A stretch of DNA of 64,000 nucleotides from Rostrohypoxylon terebratum (lineage: Eukaryota > Ascomycota > Sordariomycetes > Xylariales > Hypoxylaceae). The position numbers and the translations under genes were made by a program. Below are positions 49,201 through 60,082 of this stretch, one piece after another. Below the pieces are notes generated by a model. The model saw only the letters and a list, made by a program, of their open reading frames with translations. It was not told the origin of the DNA and did not search any database. The DNA lies in NCBI GenBank assembly GCA_022497145.1, contig MU385891.1, forward strand, positions 124,001 through 188,000, written 5' to 3'. Position 1 is the first letter of the stretch. Each line of letters opens with the position of its first letter.

Positions 49201-50136
49201 CTAGGGTTGTGCGATGTAGAAGCTCGAGATCTGCGCAACTTCGAGTTACTTAGTAACTTAGTTAGTACGCACTGTACCTCTTGTAACTGTACAAAATGAG
49301 GAAGTAGCCAGCTCGAACACAAAATACGCCGACTAGTTGTATTGTGATACGACGAAAAGTTGTTCGGGAGCGGCTACATGCTTGATTGAGCACTGGGATT
49401 CGGGAATGATGAAGCGGATGTCGTTGGCGTCGCACAAGACTTGGTCGGGGACCTCGAGGTCAATGCCTGCTGATATCGATAAGATAAGATAGAGCTCGAG
49501 ATTATCGATAACTGGAATCCGTGTTACGTACGGTACAATCTTATGTAATCACATGCAAGCCAACGCTGGCACGTGTCCTCAGACCAATCCAGACCCGCGG
49601 ATAAACCTAGATGCTGAGGGAGTACAAGTTTTCCTATCAGAAAACCAGCGTTTGATTGGAGAATTACTGTTAGTACACATGTCACGACGCTTCGACGCTT
49701 TGAGTTGTCTGAATTCCAAACCTTATTATTAAAGCTTAATATTTTGGGTAATGACAGCATTGCAATGAAATGGATACCGTGGACCTTTGAGGATTGTAGC
49801 TAAAACACTAAACACTACTAAACATTCGATGATCACCTCCAAAGCTTCAAATTTCTATTCGCGTTTTGTTTTGTTGGTTCCCAGTTGAAAACTTGAGAAT
49901 TTGAGCAAACGATAGTCGCAAACTTTTCATTATACCAAAACATTTTTTTTCTTTCCTTTTTTTTCCGTTTTGCGATTTGAAATTTGAAATTTGCAATTCC
50001 TCACCTTCGGTCTCTTGCTGGTTTCGAGAACGAGAACAAGAACAAAAACGGGTGGGAAATTCGCAGGTCCTTTCGTCGCTCCCCCCCACCAGTTCTTCAT
50101 ACACCACATGCCTTCTTCTCCATTCCCCTGCCGGTG
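43283..50136. other. Gene-poor block, about 6.9 kb
   Basis: No confident gene is present. It contains the 10-base duplication GTTGCCTAAA at 47562-47585, imperfect TAGTATATA palindromes near 46016-46057, homopolymer tracts, and one short coding-like segment on the minus strand (49333-49466, listed separately). The last 350 bases, with long T runs and a repeated AAATTTG unit near 49976, are the expected promoter of the mannosidase gene. Confidence 0.5.
49333..49466 (-). other. Possible orphan 3' exon or gene remnant
   Basis: On the minus strand a TATCAGCAG acceptor-like site is followed by about 44 codons. They read IDLEVPDQVLCDANDIRFII, then PESQCSIKHVAAPEQLFVVS, and end with TAG. Codon third positions are mostly C, which is unlike the surrounding DNA and typical of real exons here. 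A possible preceding exon on the same strand could donate at about 49531 (GTACGTAAC), which keeps the frame, but its own codons look random. I do not recognise the peptide. It may be a real terminal exon, a relic, or chance. Confidence 0.3.
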
Positions 50137-53100
50137 ATGCCCTTGCTAGGCATGGGCAGTTGGACGTTGGCCACCTCCCACAAATGGACGAATTATGGCG
50201 CTTTTACCAGGTTGATCGTGTTGTTCGCGGTGTTGGTGTCATGGCTGGATTTGGTGGAGGCGATGCGCCCCAGTCGCATTGCCGAGTTGAGGCAGGAGAC
50301 GGTCGATATGTTTTATCACGGCTTCGATAATTACATGAATATTGCCTTTCCCGAAGACGAGGTATGCACCTAACTGATCCTGCAAAAGAAGGACTCGAAC
50401 AAAGGAAAAAAAAAGAAGAAAAAGTAGAATTGTGCATTAGCTTATACCTATTTTTTATAGTTACGGCCCGTCACTTGTATGCCGTTAACTCGAGACCCTC
50501 TAAACCCTCGAAACATTGCGCTTAATGACGTCCTTGGGAACTACTCCCTCACCCTCATCGATAGTCTTTCCTCGCTTGCCATCCTTGCCTCTGCGCCTCC
50601 CGACAGTAGAAATACCGGCCCGAAAGCTTTAAGTGATTTTCAAGATGGTGTAGCCGCGTTGGTCGCACAATATGGTGATGGACGGCCCGGTCCGACGGGA
50701 CAAGGTGCTCGTAGTCGTGGGTTTGATGTTGACAGCAAGGTCCAAGTCTTCGAAACGGTTATAAGAGGCGTTGGCGGACTACTTAGTGCTCATCTTTTCG
50801 CCGTTGGGGAGTTGCCCATATCTGGTTATAACCCGCGGGTCATATACAATGACGATGGTGATAGCGATATCGAAAAATACCCTATCCCCTGGCCCAATGG
50901 ATTCAAGTACGATGGGCAACTGTTGCGACTTGCCCTCGACCTAGCTCAACGTCTACTTCCGGCATTTTATACCCAAACCGGGTTACCTTACCCACGTGTT
51001 AATCTTCGCCATGGGATTCCGTTCTATATCAATTCTCCGCTCCATGGTAACAATATAGATCCGAATCCAGCTGAGGATAATCCCGAGATCACCGAAACGT
51101 GTAGTGCCGGAGCAGGTAGTTTAGTTTTGGAGTTCACCGTGTTAAGTCGTCTTACTGGAGACCCGAGATTTGAACAAGCAGCCAAGAGGGCATTCTGGGC
51201 TGTGTGGTCGAGAAGAAGTAACATCGGACTTATTGGAGCTGGCGTAGATGCCGAAGGAGGTCACTGGATCGGGGGCTTCTCTGGAATTGGCGCCGGGATT
51301 GACAGCTTCTTTGAGTATGCTCTCAAGACCCATATCCTATTGTCGGGCCAGGAGTTGCCGAATCGGACGATGCCTCAAAGCCATGACGGGAACTGGCTTG
51401 ATCCCAACCAATTATATCATCCACTTACAGATGAGGATAACTCTGCCGACTCGTTTCTACAAGCTTGGCATCATGCTCACGCTGCCATCAAACGTCATCT
51501 CTATTCTGGCCTACATCATCCGCACTATGTAAATGCACATATGTCTACGGGTTCACCGCAAGCATATTGGATTGACAGTTTAGGTGCATATTACTCTGGT
51601 TTATTAGCACTTGCTGGGGAACTTGACGAAGCTATTGAGACACATTTGGTATATACTGCCCTTTGGACTCGCTACTCAGCCCTACCTGAGCGATGGTCTG
51701 TACGCGACGGTCATGTGGAGGGGGGTCTGGGCTGGTGGCCTGGTCGCCCCGAATTTATCGAGTCCACGTATCACTTGTACCGTGCTACTCGAGATCCGTG
51801 GTACCTTTACGCGGGTGAGATGGTTCTGAAAGACATCAACAGACGATGCTGGACGAAATGTGGTTGGTCCGGCTTACAAGATGTTCGCACCGGAGAGAAA
51901 AGCGACCGAATGGAGAGCTTCTTCCTCGGGGAGACTGCTAAATACTTATATCTCCTCTTTGACCCTGATCACCCCTTAAACAAACTTGACGCTTCGTACG
52001 TGTTTACTACGGAAGGTCATCCGTTGATTATCCCTCGAAAGAAGACCCGTCGTCCGGTACATACACCAGTATCAGAAAGAGCCGTCCAGCCCTACTTTGA
52101 TGCTCAATTTACCAACACCTGTCCTCGTCCGCCAATTCTGCCTCCGTTGACCAGTTCAGCCGTTGCGGCCAGACCTGACTTCTACAATGCGGCAACTCTG
52201 ATTCGACTCCATCAAATCCCCAATATACACGGCGGGTCAGAAAGCACTATCCCTAAGCTTGGTGGTTCAAAATCACAGATACGACTACCAGAAAGGCCAA
52301 AGGCGAATTATACTTATTTCCCTTGGACATTGCCCCCCACCATGCTTCCAGCTGATGGAATCTGCGCAGTAACCAAACAGGCGCAAACATCAGTCATCGA
52401 ATTCCCTTCTGGCTCTCAACAGTCAGTAGGCAGCGCCTTCAATCTCATGTTCGGCGGCCATAATCTGGTTCGTATGGGGAGCGAGGGCATTGCGATTAAT
52501 AGCTTGGCAGGCCTCAAACTAGGTTTGTTGATAGAAGAACCTCCGGAGACGACTGAAAGAACCTGGAGAGTCTACAGCATTGGTAGCTTACCGTTAGGTC
52601 GCGATGAGAAAGTCTTTATTTCTCGTGAAGTCCTTGAGGACATGTCCGACCCGTTGTTCCACCGCATTCGCAACTCAGTCATCGTCGATATTCTTCTACA
52701 AATCGAAGTTCCCCCGAAACCATCAGAATACAATTCTTCCGTCGTAGACCCAGAACCGCCTTCCGAGTCTGAATCCACCATAGAGCCCGAGACCGATTCT
52801 GCTGTAGGCATGTTCAGCTCCTTCCTACAACAGATCACGTCCGCTCTACGGGAACCAGCCGCCACCTTCGGCCCAGAACCCGTCCCCAAGCCTCAGTACC
52901 AATACGTCGAATTGCCAGCCATCACGCCTGTAGGCAAGGGCGCCGCACCTTTACCCGACGTTCGCGAGGCACCGAACCCAAATACGAATGATGTCTTGGA
53001 CTCCCTCTCGTGGCAGCACGTTTATTTCGCCGGGTACGCGTGCAATGGCAAACTGCCCGACGCAGCGCCCCGCGCGCACCAAGTCATCGTCATGCGTCGC

Positions 53101-53478
53101 GGCGGCTGCTCGTTCTCACAGAAACTAGCGAACATCCCGTCGTTCGCCCCGGCGAGAGGCGCGCTGCAGCTCGTGCTCGTAGTGTCGGACGATAAGGTCG
53201 ACGACGAGGATCTAAACGAGGATCGGAACGAGAGACACGGTAAAGGCGGGAGAGGTGGAGGTAGGGAGGCGCCGACGATGGAGTTCATCAGGCCGTTGCT
53301 GGACGAGGCGCAGAAGACGCCCGCGGGCATACTGCGACATCGGCCTATCGCTATGCTGATGACCGGGGGCGGGGAGGAGGCGTATGAGTTGTTGAAGACG
53401 ACGCGGAGCTTGGGGATTAGGAGGAGGTACCATGTCGAGAGTCAGGGGCTTAAGATCAGTAATTTGGTCGTGCTGTGA
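50137..53478 (+). CDS. MNL1: EDEM-type alpha-mannosidase (GH47) with PA domain
   Basis: Homologues (yeast Mnl1/Htm1, animal EDEM) trim mannose from N-glycans of misfolded ER glycoproteins and so mark them for degradation. Exons are 50137-50361 and 50461-53478 (1080 residues). The 99-base intron (GTATGC to TTTATAG) joins NIAFPEDE to LRPVTCMPLTRDP, the conserved GH47 start. A hydrophobic signal or anchor (about residues 22-40) precedes the domain. GH47 signatures include ITETCSAGAGSLVLEF (about 286), DGHVEGGLGWWPGRPEFIES (about 492), RMESFFLGETAKYLYLLF (about 559) and the closing YVFTTEGHPL (about 589). A long linker leads to a C-terminal PA-like domain (about 890-1050, HVYFAGYACNG, MRRGGCSFSQK) with a Gly/Arg/Asp-rich insert. 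The C-terminus (SNLVVL) has no HDEL/KDEL signal. An ATG five codons downstream could also serve as start. Confidence 0.94.
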
Positions 53479-54286
53479 ACGCGGGATGGAGAGGGGTGGA
53501 GATTATAGAGATACGAAACTATGGTAGCCTCTCGTATCGTAGCATGTTGGTTCGCGTTGGTTGGAAGGGGATGTGGTAGTATATAGGATCTGGTGTATAT
53601 ATTTGACTGGAAAGTCTTTTTGGTGGAAAGTTGATTGAATAGATGAGAATCGTGCTACCTACATTTTGAGCTACTCAAAGCTATGTGAATAGGCCTAGCT
53701 AGAGCGAAGGGATGAAGATAGGTATGCATGAAGTCTTCTTGTCAAATTACCTCCGCCAAATTGCTCACGTTTAGAGTAAAGAAGTTTCGTTCATTTACCT
53801 GTCTGGTGGTTTTATTTGGGTATGTATCTAGGTGCTTAGGTGGGTAGGCAAGGAAATGGAAGATGTGATATCTAGGATTCTAGGTACAAGATTGAGACGA
53901 TCATGATTTTTAATCCGCACTTGATCATTTGGTATTGGCCAATAGGAGAGAACTTAAGCGACGAAAAGGTTGATGATATCATAACTGCCACAGAAAACCC
54001 CAGCGAATGAATTAACTGTAATTTGTAATTTGCTGTTACTCAAGACTTGGTGATGATGATGTGGCGTCACAATCGGGCTTGATATTGGAAGGACAATGAG
54101 GTGGGGATCACCGAGGTGGCTTTCTTATGCATGACGGCAACCTTCTCAACTCGATACACGCTTAATTAAAAAAAAACCTTACAATCATATCACCCCAATG
54201 TCAAATAACCATGAAAAAAAAATAGAATGATTGATTGGTTTGAGGGAAAAAAAAGATGGTACAAGAGGAATTTAACCTCTAATTAA
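53479..54286. other. Intergenic between mannosidase gene and tRNA-Ala
   Basis: This contains the 3' end of the mannosidase transcript and AT-rich sequence with A and T runs. No gene is seen. Confidence 0.6.
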
Positions 54287-54388
54287 TGGACTCGCGGGGA
54301 ATCGAACCCCGGACCACTCCCAGGCGATTATTAGAGCTATTGCTTCTAAAAGTGCTAAGGGAGTATTATACCACTAAACCACAAGCCC
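54287..54388 (-). tRNA. tRNA-Ala (anticodon AGC), with 30-base intron
   Basis: On the minus strand the acceptor GGGCTTG pairs with CGAGTCC through a G3-U70 wobble, the hallmark identity element of alanine tRNA. Discriminator A follows. The T arm is CGGGG-TTCGATT-CCCCG. Anticodon stem CTCCC pairs with GGGAG, and the spliced loop reads TTAGCAT, giving AGC. The intron (54352-54323) sits one base 3' of the anticodon. Confidence 0.95.
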
Positions 54389-57300
54389 CTACCTCCCATC
54401 GTGGATCATGAAAGTTGATTGGATGAAAGAAATAGTTCTCATTGAAAATTATATGGGTAGTTTTGCAGTGTTTGCACAGTGAACTGGTGGTGGTACCCTA
54501 GCGGTCCGTGTGGATTGAGAATTGTGTAAGGTTAGTGTGATATAGCGCGGGCTGGAAGATCCATGGATGGATCTTGGGATGAAATGGCGCCTGGCCTATC
54601 AGTGGGTTCGGGTTCGTTGTTATGAATCGTGAAGGCTTCATTGAAAGAACATCTGTACAAATGGAGATCAAGAGTGGGGGATACCAGTTCATGATGTGCC
54701 CTGAGAGGAGACTATAGTGGCATAATGGATCTCAGCTCACGAACCGGCTGAAGAGATTTGCAGACTACCATACACTGATCATGCTGATCTTTGACAGTTG
54801 TTTCATAGTGTAAAAGACGAATAAATCATACTATGGTACTAGTTGGTATATCTCCACGATGAGGGCATCAGCTACACTATGCATGTCGATCTATCTCCCG
54901 TCACAAAACTATAGCTGAAAGCCGTTAGAGAACCCGAGCTACGGACCACAAGCGTCTTGGATAATAAGCTTAAATATCCGAAGAGGATTTAGTTAATTTA
55001 GCAAGGTAGCAAATATGTCATAAGTCTAACTAACTTGAGGTCTCGTTTAAGTGAGATTCAATCCTTCTCAAGGCTCGACTAGGTGACAAATCAGTTCGAG
55101 ATGTGACCAACACGATCCCCATCACGAACTCGAGGGCTTGCAAGCGATAAGCCAACTAGCCAACGATGACTTCGTAACGTTAAGCGAACGAACCAACTGA
55201 ATCGATATCGAACCACACTGCCGGCGGGTCGTATTTATATCAGAGAGAAAGCATCGATGCGTCCGTGGCTCTACCGGTAGCTGGCCCGAACCCAGGCGGA
55301 CAGCACGAGCTAACCAGATAGCGCGACGCTTCTTTATAAACTTCGGTTCCTTCTACGACGGGCTATTGAGATCGCGTATTTCGGGGACTGGGATGGGTAG
55401 GTAAGGTAAGCTTGTGATAATTGGACCATTGTAGCCAACGACAAACAATTCCGTACCGTATCTGACTCGAGGACCCTTTAGAGACCCATGCCAGATCGCT
55501 CGCCTACCCATAGTGTGGTGAGATGATGCTACAATTGGATCTAGATAGCCGATCACCCCCATCTAATAACCGCGAAAAATGTTCACCGCCGAGCTATTGA
55601 GAGGAGATAGATTCATACACATAGCTAAATAGCAAATGAGAAATAGGGCGGAATCGCACGTGGGATCCGGAACCCCGACTTGCTATGACTGTTATAGCAG
55701 TTGGCATTCTGGAGCTTTTCATCCGAGCGTCCGAATGACGGATTGGCTTATTGTATGTCGACGATAAAGAGGTGGCTGGAGGGCTACGATTAGAAGACGT
55801 GATATAACCTTTCGCTTGCATTATCAGACAGCCGCACCCGCACTTGTTGTCAGTGCAGATACGAGAACCCAACCCATCCCACGCCATATTTCGCTCGGCC
55901 TCGGCCGGGGCGCCGAATTCGAACTAATATGTGATCCGCCAAGTTGCTCGGGCGATATCTTACCACTCTAGTGTCTATCTTACTCGGTCCTATAATAGTA
56001 AACTTCACGATCTCGTAATTGCTCAATTAGCTTCATATTGTAGAAGGAAAAAAGTAATAGTAATTAGGAGGCCTATCAGCCTCATGGTCGTATTCGTGAG
56101 CTACCAAAAAGGTAAACAATATTCTAATTGTTGGGGGTATTCTCGAAGACGGTATGTAACGTCGTCTCGGTCAATATCCGTCTCGCATGTAACGCCATAA
56201 ACTTCTATCGCGTGCAGTGCAGATGCTCATATTCCAATCGACCAGGTGTAAATGATGATTGGCCGCCGTTAATCTCATAATAATTTTTCGCCCACCGAAT
56301 GCCCCACTTTTGAACTCCAGTTGCCCATGACAATATGCTGAGACCCATGGGAAAAACGCCGATATGATGCTGATCATGCTGGTGCTGAGAAAATGAAGAG
56401 GATCGTGAAAAGTGCTCCTAGAGACGAGGCACTAGATCTCGTTTGATCATCGTGTGTTGTACATGATCGCTGAGCTCTTGCTTTCTTCTGCCGGTCCCAT
56501 CGCGACGACAACAGAGCCCTTACAAACTCCATAGCTGCAACATTCTTCGGCCGGCATCGTTCCTTGAAGAATCAAATCTCGTTTGGACTAGATACGAGTT
56601 AGTAATGATGTGCTACCCGATTATGATCGTAGAGACATACGTCGGGACATCGGATGGGAGATGCGTTGACTGAGGCTCCTAATAAGGAGAATGTCGCGAC
56701 AGCCGATATTAAGAAGTTAAACAACATCTTGCTATTTTTGATATGTGGCAGGTATATTCAGGTGAGTCGGTGGTGCTTGAAAACCGGGGAGAAGGTTTTA
56801 TTTATCAGTTGTGTGTTGGTATGTTGGGAAGGATTTCAATATAATTTGGGTGTGTTAGGTGTATAGCTGACACAATCCTTATCGACCTGCTAATAAGAGA
56901 AGAGACCTGGCGGTTTGAATGTAACGAGAGATTGTCCAACTATATAAATTTGCGGGAGAGGAATTAATAGACGAAACTACCTATCGGGCCAGGACTAATG
57001 AGCAGCGGTACTCATAATAAGAAATCAATGGATGGATCCCACTAGGATAGAAATGGTGTTAGGACTCGGGACATCCTACCTTTCATACATACTGTATCCA
57101 TATGTGTAAGTATGCAGCTTCGTTAGCCCTATGCGCACCACGGCAACATCCCACCCTTGTGAGCTGAGTGGCCTTGGATTGTCCATTGTACGTACATTGT
57201 GGATGGCGGCTATTTGTCAAGACGACAGATCTAAAAAGAACGCGGCTGGAGGAGCCGGTGATCCAACTCTGTGGCTGTGACTTCATTGCTGGGGATCATG

Positions 57301-59158
57301 ACGAAAGGTGTCCAAGTCCAACATTCAGATAGATGGCAAGCATCCATGTGCTATTACGGCGAGTAAGCCTGTCAGACTAGTCAGGTAGGGCTGCTGAGTC
57401 CTGACAGGGTCAGGTTCGCCATTTACGTGCCAGCGGCTCGGGGCAGAACAAAACGAAGGGAATTAAAAAAAAGGGCCAAAAAGGCCAAGTGGCTATGGCT
57501 GGCATCTCGTGAAGATCCCAGAGAAGATCCCAGACCGGCGACCTTGCCAAGCCCACTACAATTTCTCTTAAAAATTAGTCGTTTAAAATCATGAACTATT
57601 ATTTTTCAATGCGAGAGAGAAAAAAAAATAATACGAGAAGACGGTTAGAAAGAAAACTCGATTTGTAATAGCCTTTGCAGCCCGGAACTACCGACTATGT
57701 TGAACAAAATGAGGTTCGTGATTGGATCAAATAGCTGATGCTAGGAATGTCTCGAGTCTCGAGCTGAAGAAAAATAGAAACAAAAGAAGGTGGCTAACCT
57801 GTTGTATGGTGGCTTGGACTTGGTGGAGCTAAAACCACCATGACCATGACCAACATGCACGGACCGGAAAATCTCCAGTCCGTTCACCCTCTGTCCAAGT
57901 CAATGTCCAGTGTCCACCAAGAAGAACTCAATTGCCAATTTAAGAACCGAAATTACATAATCCGATTCATGCCGGATGGAACTTTCCCTTTCCCTTTCCC
58001 CTTTCGCCTGTGGCTTCCCTTGCGGTTTCCAGGGTTTCATTATTTTTAAATAGTTCACTTGTGAAATCTCAGATCTCGGTTTATGCGCTCACAAAGTCCC
58101 CCAGATTCGCACGAAACAGGAAGGATTCGATGTTTTCTGTTGGGATTTTGTGCCAAATTAGTCAAGCTCTTTGGAAACGGTTGACTAGCTTCCGAGATTC
58201 AAACATGTCTCTTGGTATTATATCATGATGTTTTGAATCAAGTGCCCCTGAAGCCGATAGAAATATACTAGGTACATATAATATCTATATGCGCATATCA
58301 TGAACGGTACTTTTCTAGGAAATATATATTGTCAAGCTGCTTTAATCATTTGAGTATGTTGTTCTCTGCTAGGTTTGTAGAAGCAGAACACGTCATTCAC
58401 CACACGGTTATGGTTGTGCTATCTTCATAAGAGTAAGCAAACCTTAGAGTTTAAAGTTCTGATTCAACGCGAAGAGAGTACGGGGTCATTGGTTTAGAGG
58501 AGGCAAGAATGACAAGTAGATCAGCTATGGCGAGCAGGTACGTTCTAACTACCTCTTACCAAGCTGTCTATGAAGCTTTGGAAAGGAAGCCGATGCCCTC
58601 CTTTAGGTTGTCCTGGTATCAACCTACTTTCTCCTACTCACAACCTTGAATGCTTTAACACTGTCCATATCGCATTCTGCTTCTTCATCTTCCATTTGGC
58701 CTGTGCTTGGTATTGGGTAAACTTCAAAGTATCTCTCAGAGTAGAGTACGACTAGTTCAGTTCAATTACCTACGTACCTCTTATCTCGGACAACAGAAAC
58801 CATGGAGTCGTCCAAGGGTGCATCCAACTTGCCTTCCAATCCTTTCCCCAGCCATCGCCGCCATATTCGCCAACCTGAAAATCGACATCGTGCAATAAGT
58901 TTACCCTCAAGTTATCTGCTCGGTTTCCGTCCGCCCGGTTCCAGGAGGGGACGTAAGCCCAAGCCTTTTGTAGTCCCTCCTTTAGTGTTTCAGCTTCCCG
59001 ACACATGGAGTCTTTGGAAGCCCGCCGTTGTTCATTGTCCACCAGTGACAAGTTCACCAATTTGGCGCCCCTATCCCAAATATGGCAGAGGCGAGACTTG
59101 GTTCAGACTCTGTGATGTCAGATCTCTCGCCTCATACTTGCTCTGCAGTATCAGCTAA
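54389..59158. other. Gene-poor block, about 4.8 kb
   Basis: No confident gene is found. A 12-base duplication (GAAGATCCCAGA twice, 57511-57534) and a TTTCCC run near 57990 are present. A 118-codon frame starting at 58802 lies just before the APH-fold gene but cannot be joined to it in frame through any good donor that I see. Confidence 0.5.
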
Positions 59159-59233
59159 TTCCCGCAGACCAGAAGTCTCAATGATCGTTTCCCCTTTCCA
59201 CTTAAAGGATATACTACCGACGAAATAGAGTCC

Positions 59234-60082
59234 ATGCCCGACCAAGTGCTTGCTGAAATCATCACTGATTGGCATCGAACTCCAATTTTATCCTTCCGAC
59301 CTGACACTGGGAATATGATATCACGCATATCCCTTGACTTGGTAGCAAAATGGGGACCAGGGGTTTGTCAAGCAGAAGCGGACATCATGTGGGTCATTCA
59401 AGGGAAATTGAGAATGACGACCCGTGCTCCAGTGGTGCATAAGTTCTTCCGAGACAAGGTCACCGGACGATTGGTCATCATCATGGATTACATTCGTGGT
59501 TCTAACTTGGTTGACATTTGGCCTCGCATTTCAACAGACCGTCGAAACAAAATCAGGGAGAACGTTGTTGAAGTTATTCGCGTTATGCAGACGAACACGG
59601 CTCGGTATCCGGGTCCGGCCGGAATGAATCGTATGCGAGCCTTGGTCCATAAAGATTATCCCGTTCCGCTCGGCATGGATGGGGAAGAATACGACCGATA
59701 TATGAACGTTATCCTCAGCGTAGCCAACCGTAGCCGGCCACGTACTAGCCAAATCGAAGGTTTTATGAGAACTCATGAGGGCAAATTCGTCCTAGCAAAC
59801 ATGAAGTTAGAGCCAAGTAGCTTCGTTGTTGACAAGAAGGACAGTATATGGATTGTCGGCTGGGGGCATGGTGGCTTCTACCCTCCCGAAAGTGAGCTTG
59901 CCGTTGTTGAGCGTCTGATTCCGCAGAGGTACAACACCTTGACGTGGGATATTCTTCTAGGGATACCACATGACTGGCAACAGAGACTATACCTGAGAGT
60001 GATCGCTGCAACAGTCGATGACGATCCTCTAGAGAAAAAGGGTTGTGACTTTTCCCATCTTCTAGAGTACCAGGATGAGTAG
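59234..60082 (+). CDS. APH-fold protein lacking catalytic residues (probable pseudokinase)
   Basis: The 282-residue frame resembles the fungal aminoglycoside-phosphotransferase-like family, whose members are mostly of unknown substrate. Family landmarks are LVAKWGPGVCQAEADIMWV, LVIIMDYIRGSNLVDIWPRIS, and the C-lobe block FVLANMKLEPSSFVVD...IWIVGWGHGGFYPPESE. Typical members read HGDLxPxNILVD...IDWExAGWYP at this block. Here the HGD triad is ANM (about residues 187-189) and the metal-binding Asp before Trp is Gly (about 208). Both key acidic residues are therefore missing, while the frame is intact. The frame stays open upstream to 59159 without another ATG. A CAG acceptor at 59165-59167 could bring in an unseen first exon, which would add RSLNDRFPLKGYTTDEIES. 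The true start is thus unsure. Weak antisense frames overlap it but look non-coding. Confidence 0.72.
   Translation: MPDQVLAEIITDWHRTPILSFRPDTGNMISRISLDLVAKWGPGVCQAEADIMWVIQGKLRMTTRAPVVHKFFRDKVTGRLVIIMDYIRGSNLVDIWPRISTDRRNKIRENVVEVIRVMQTNTARYPGPAGMNRMRALVHKDYPVPLGMDGEEYDRYMNVILSVANRSRPRTSQIEGFMRTHEGKFVLANMKLEPSSFVVDKKDSIWIVGWGHGGFYPPESELAVVERLIPQRYNTLTWDILLGIPHDWQQRLYLRVIAATVDDDPLEKKGCDFSHLLEYQDE

Noticed and set aside
58802..59158. 118-codon frame as first exon of the APH-fold gene
   Set aside because: Its good donor (GTAAGC at 58953) joins out of frame and gives an immediate stop. No donor in the right phase was seen.
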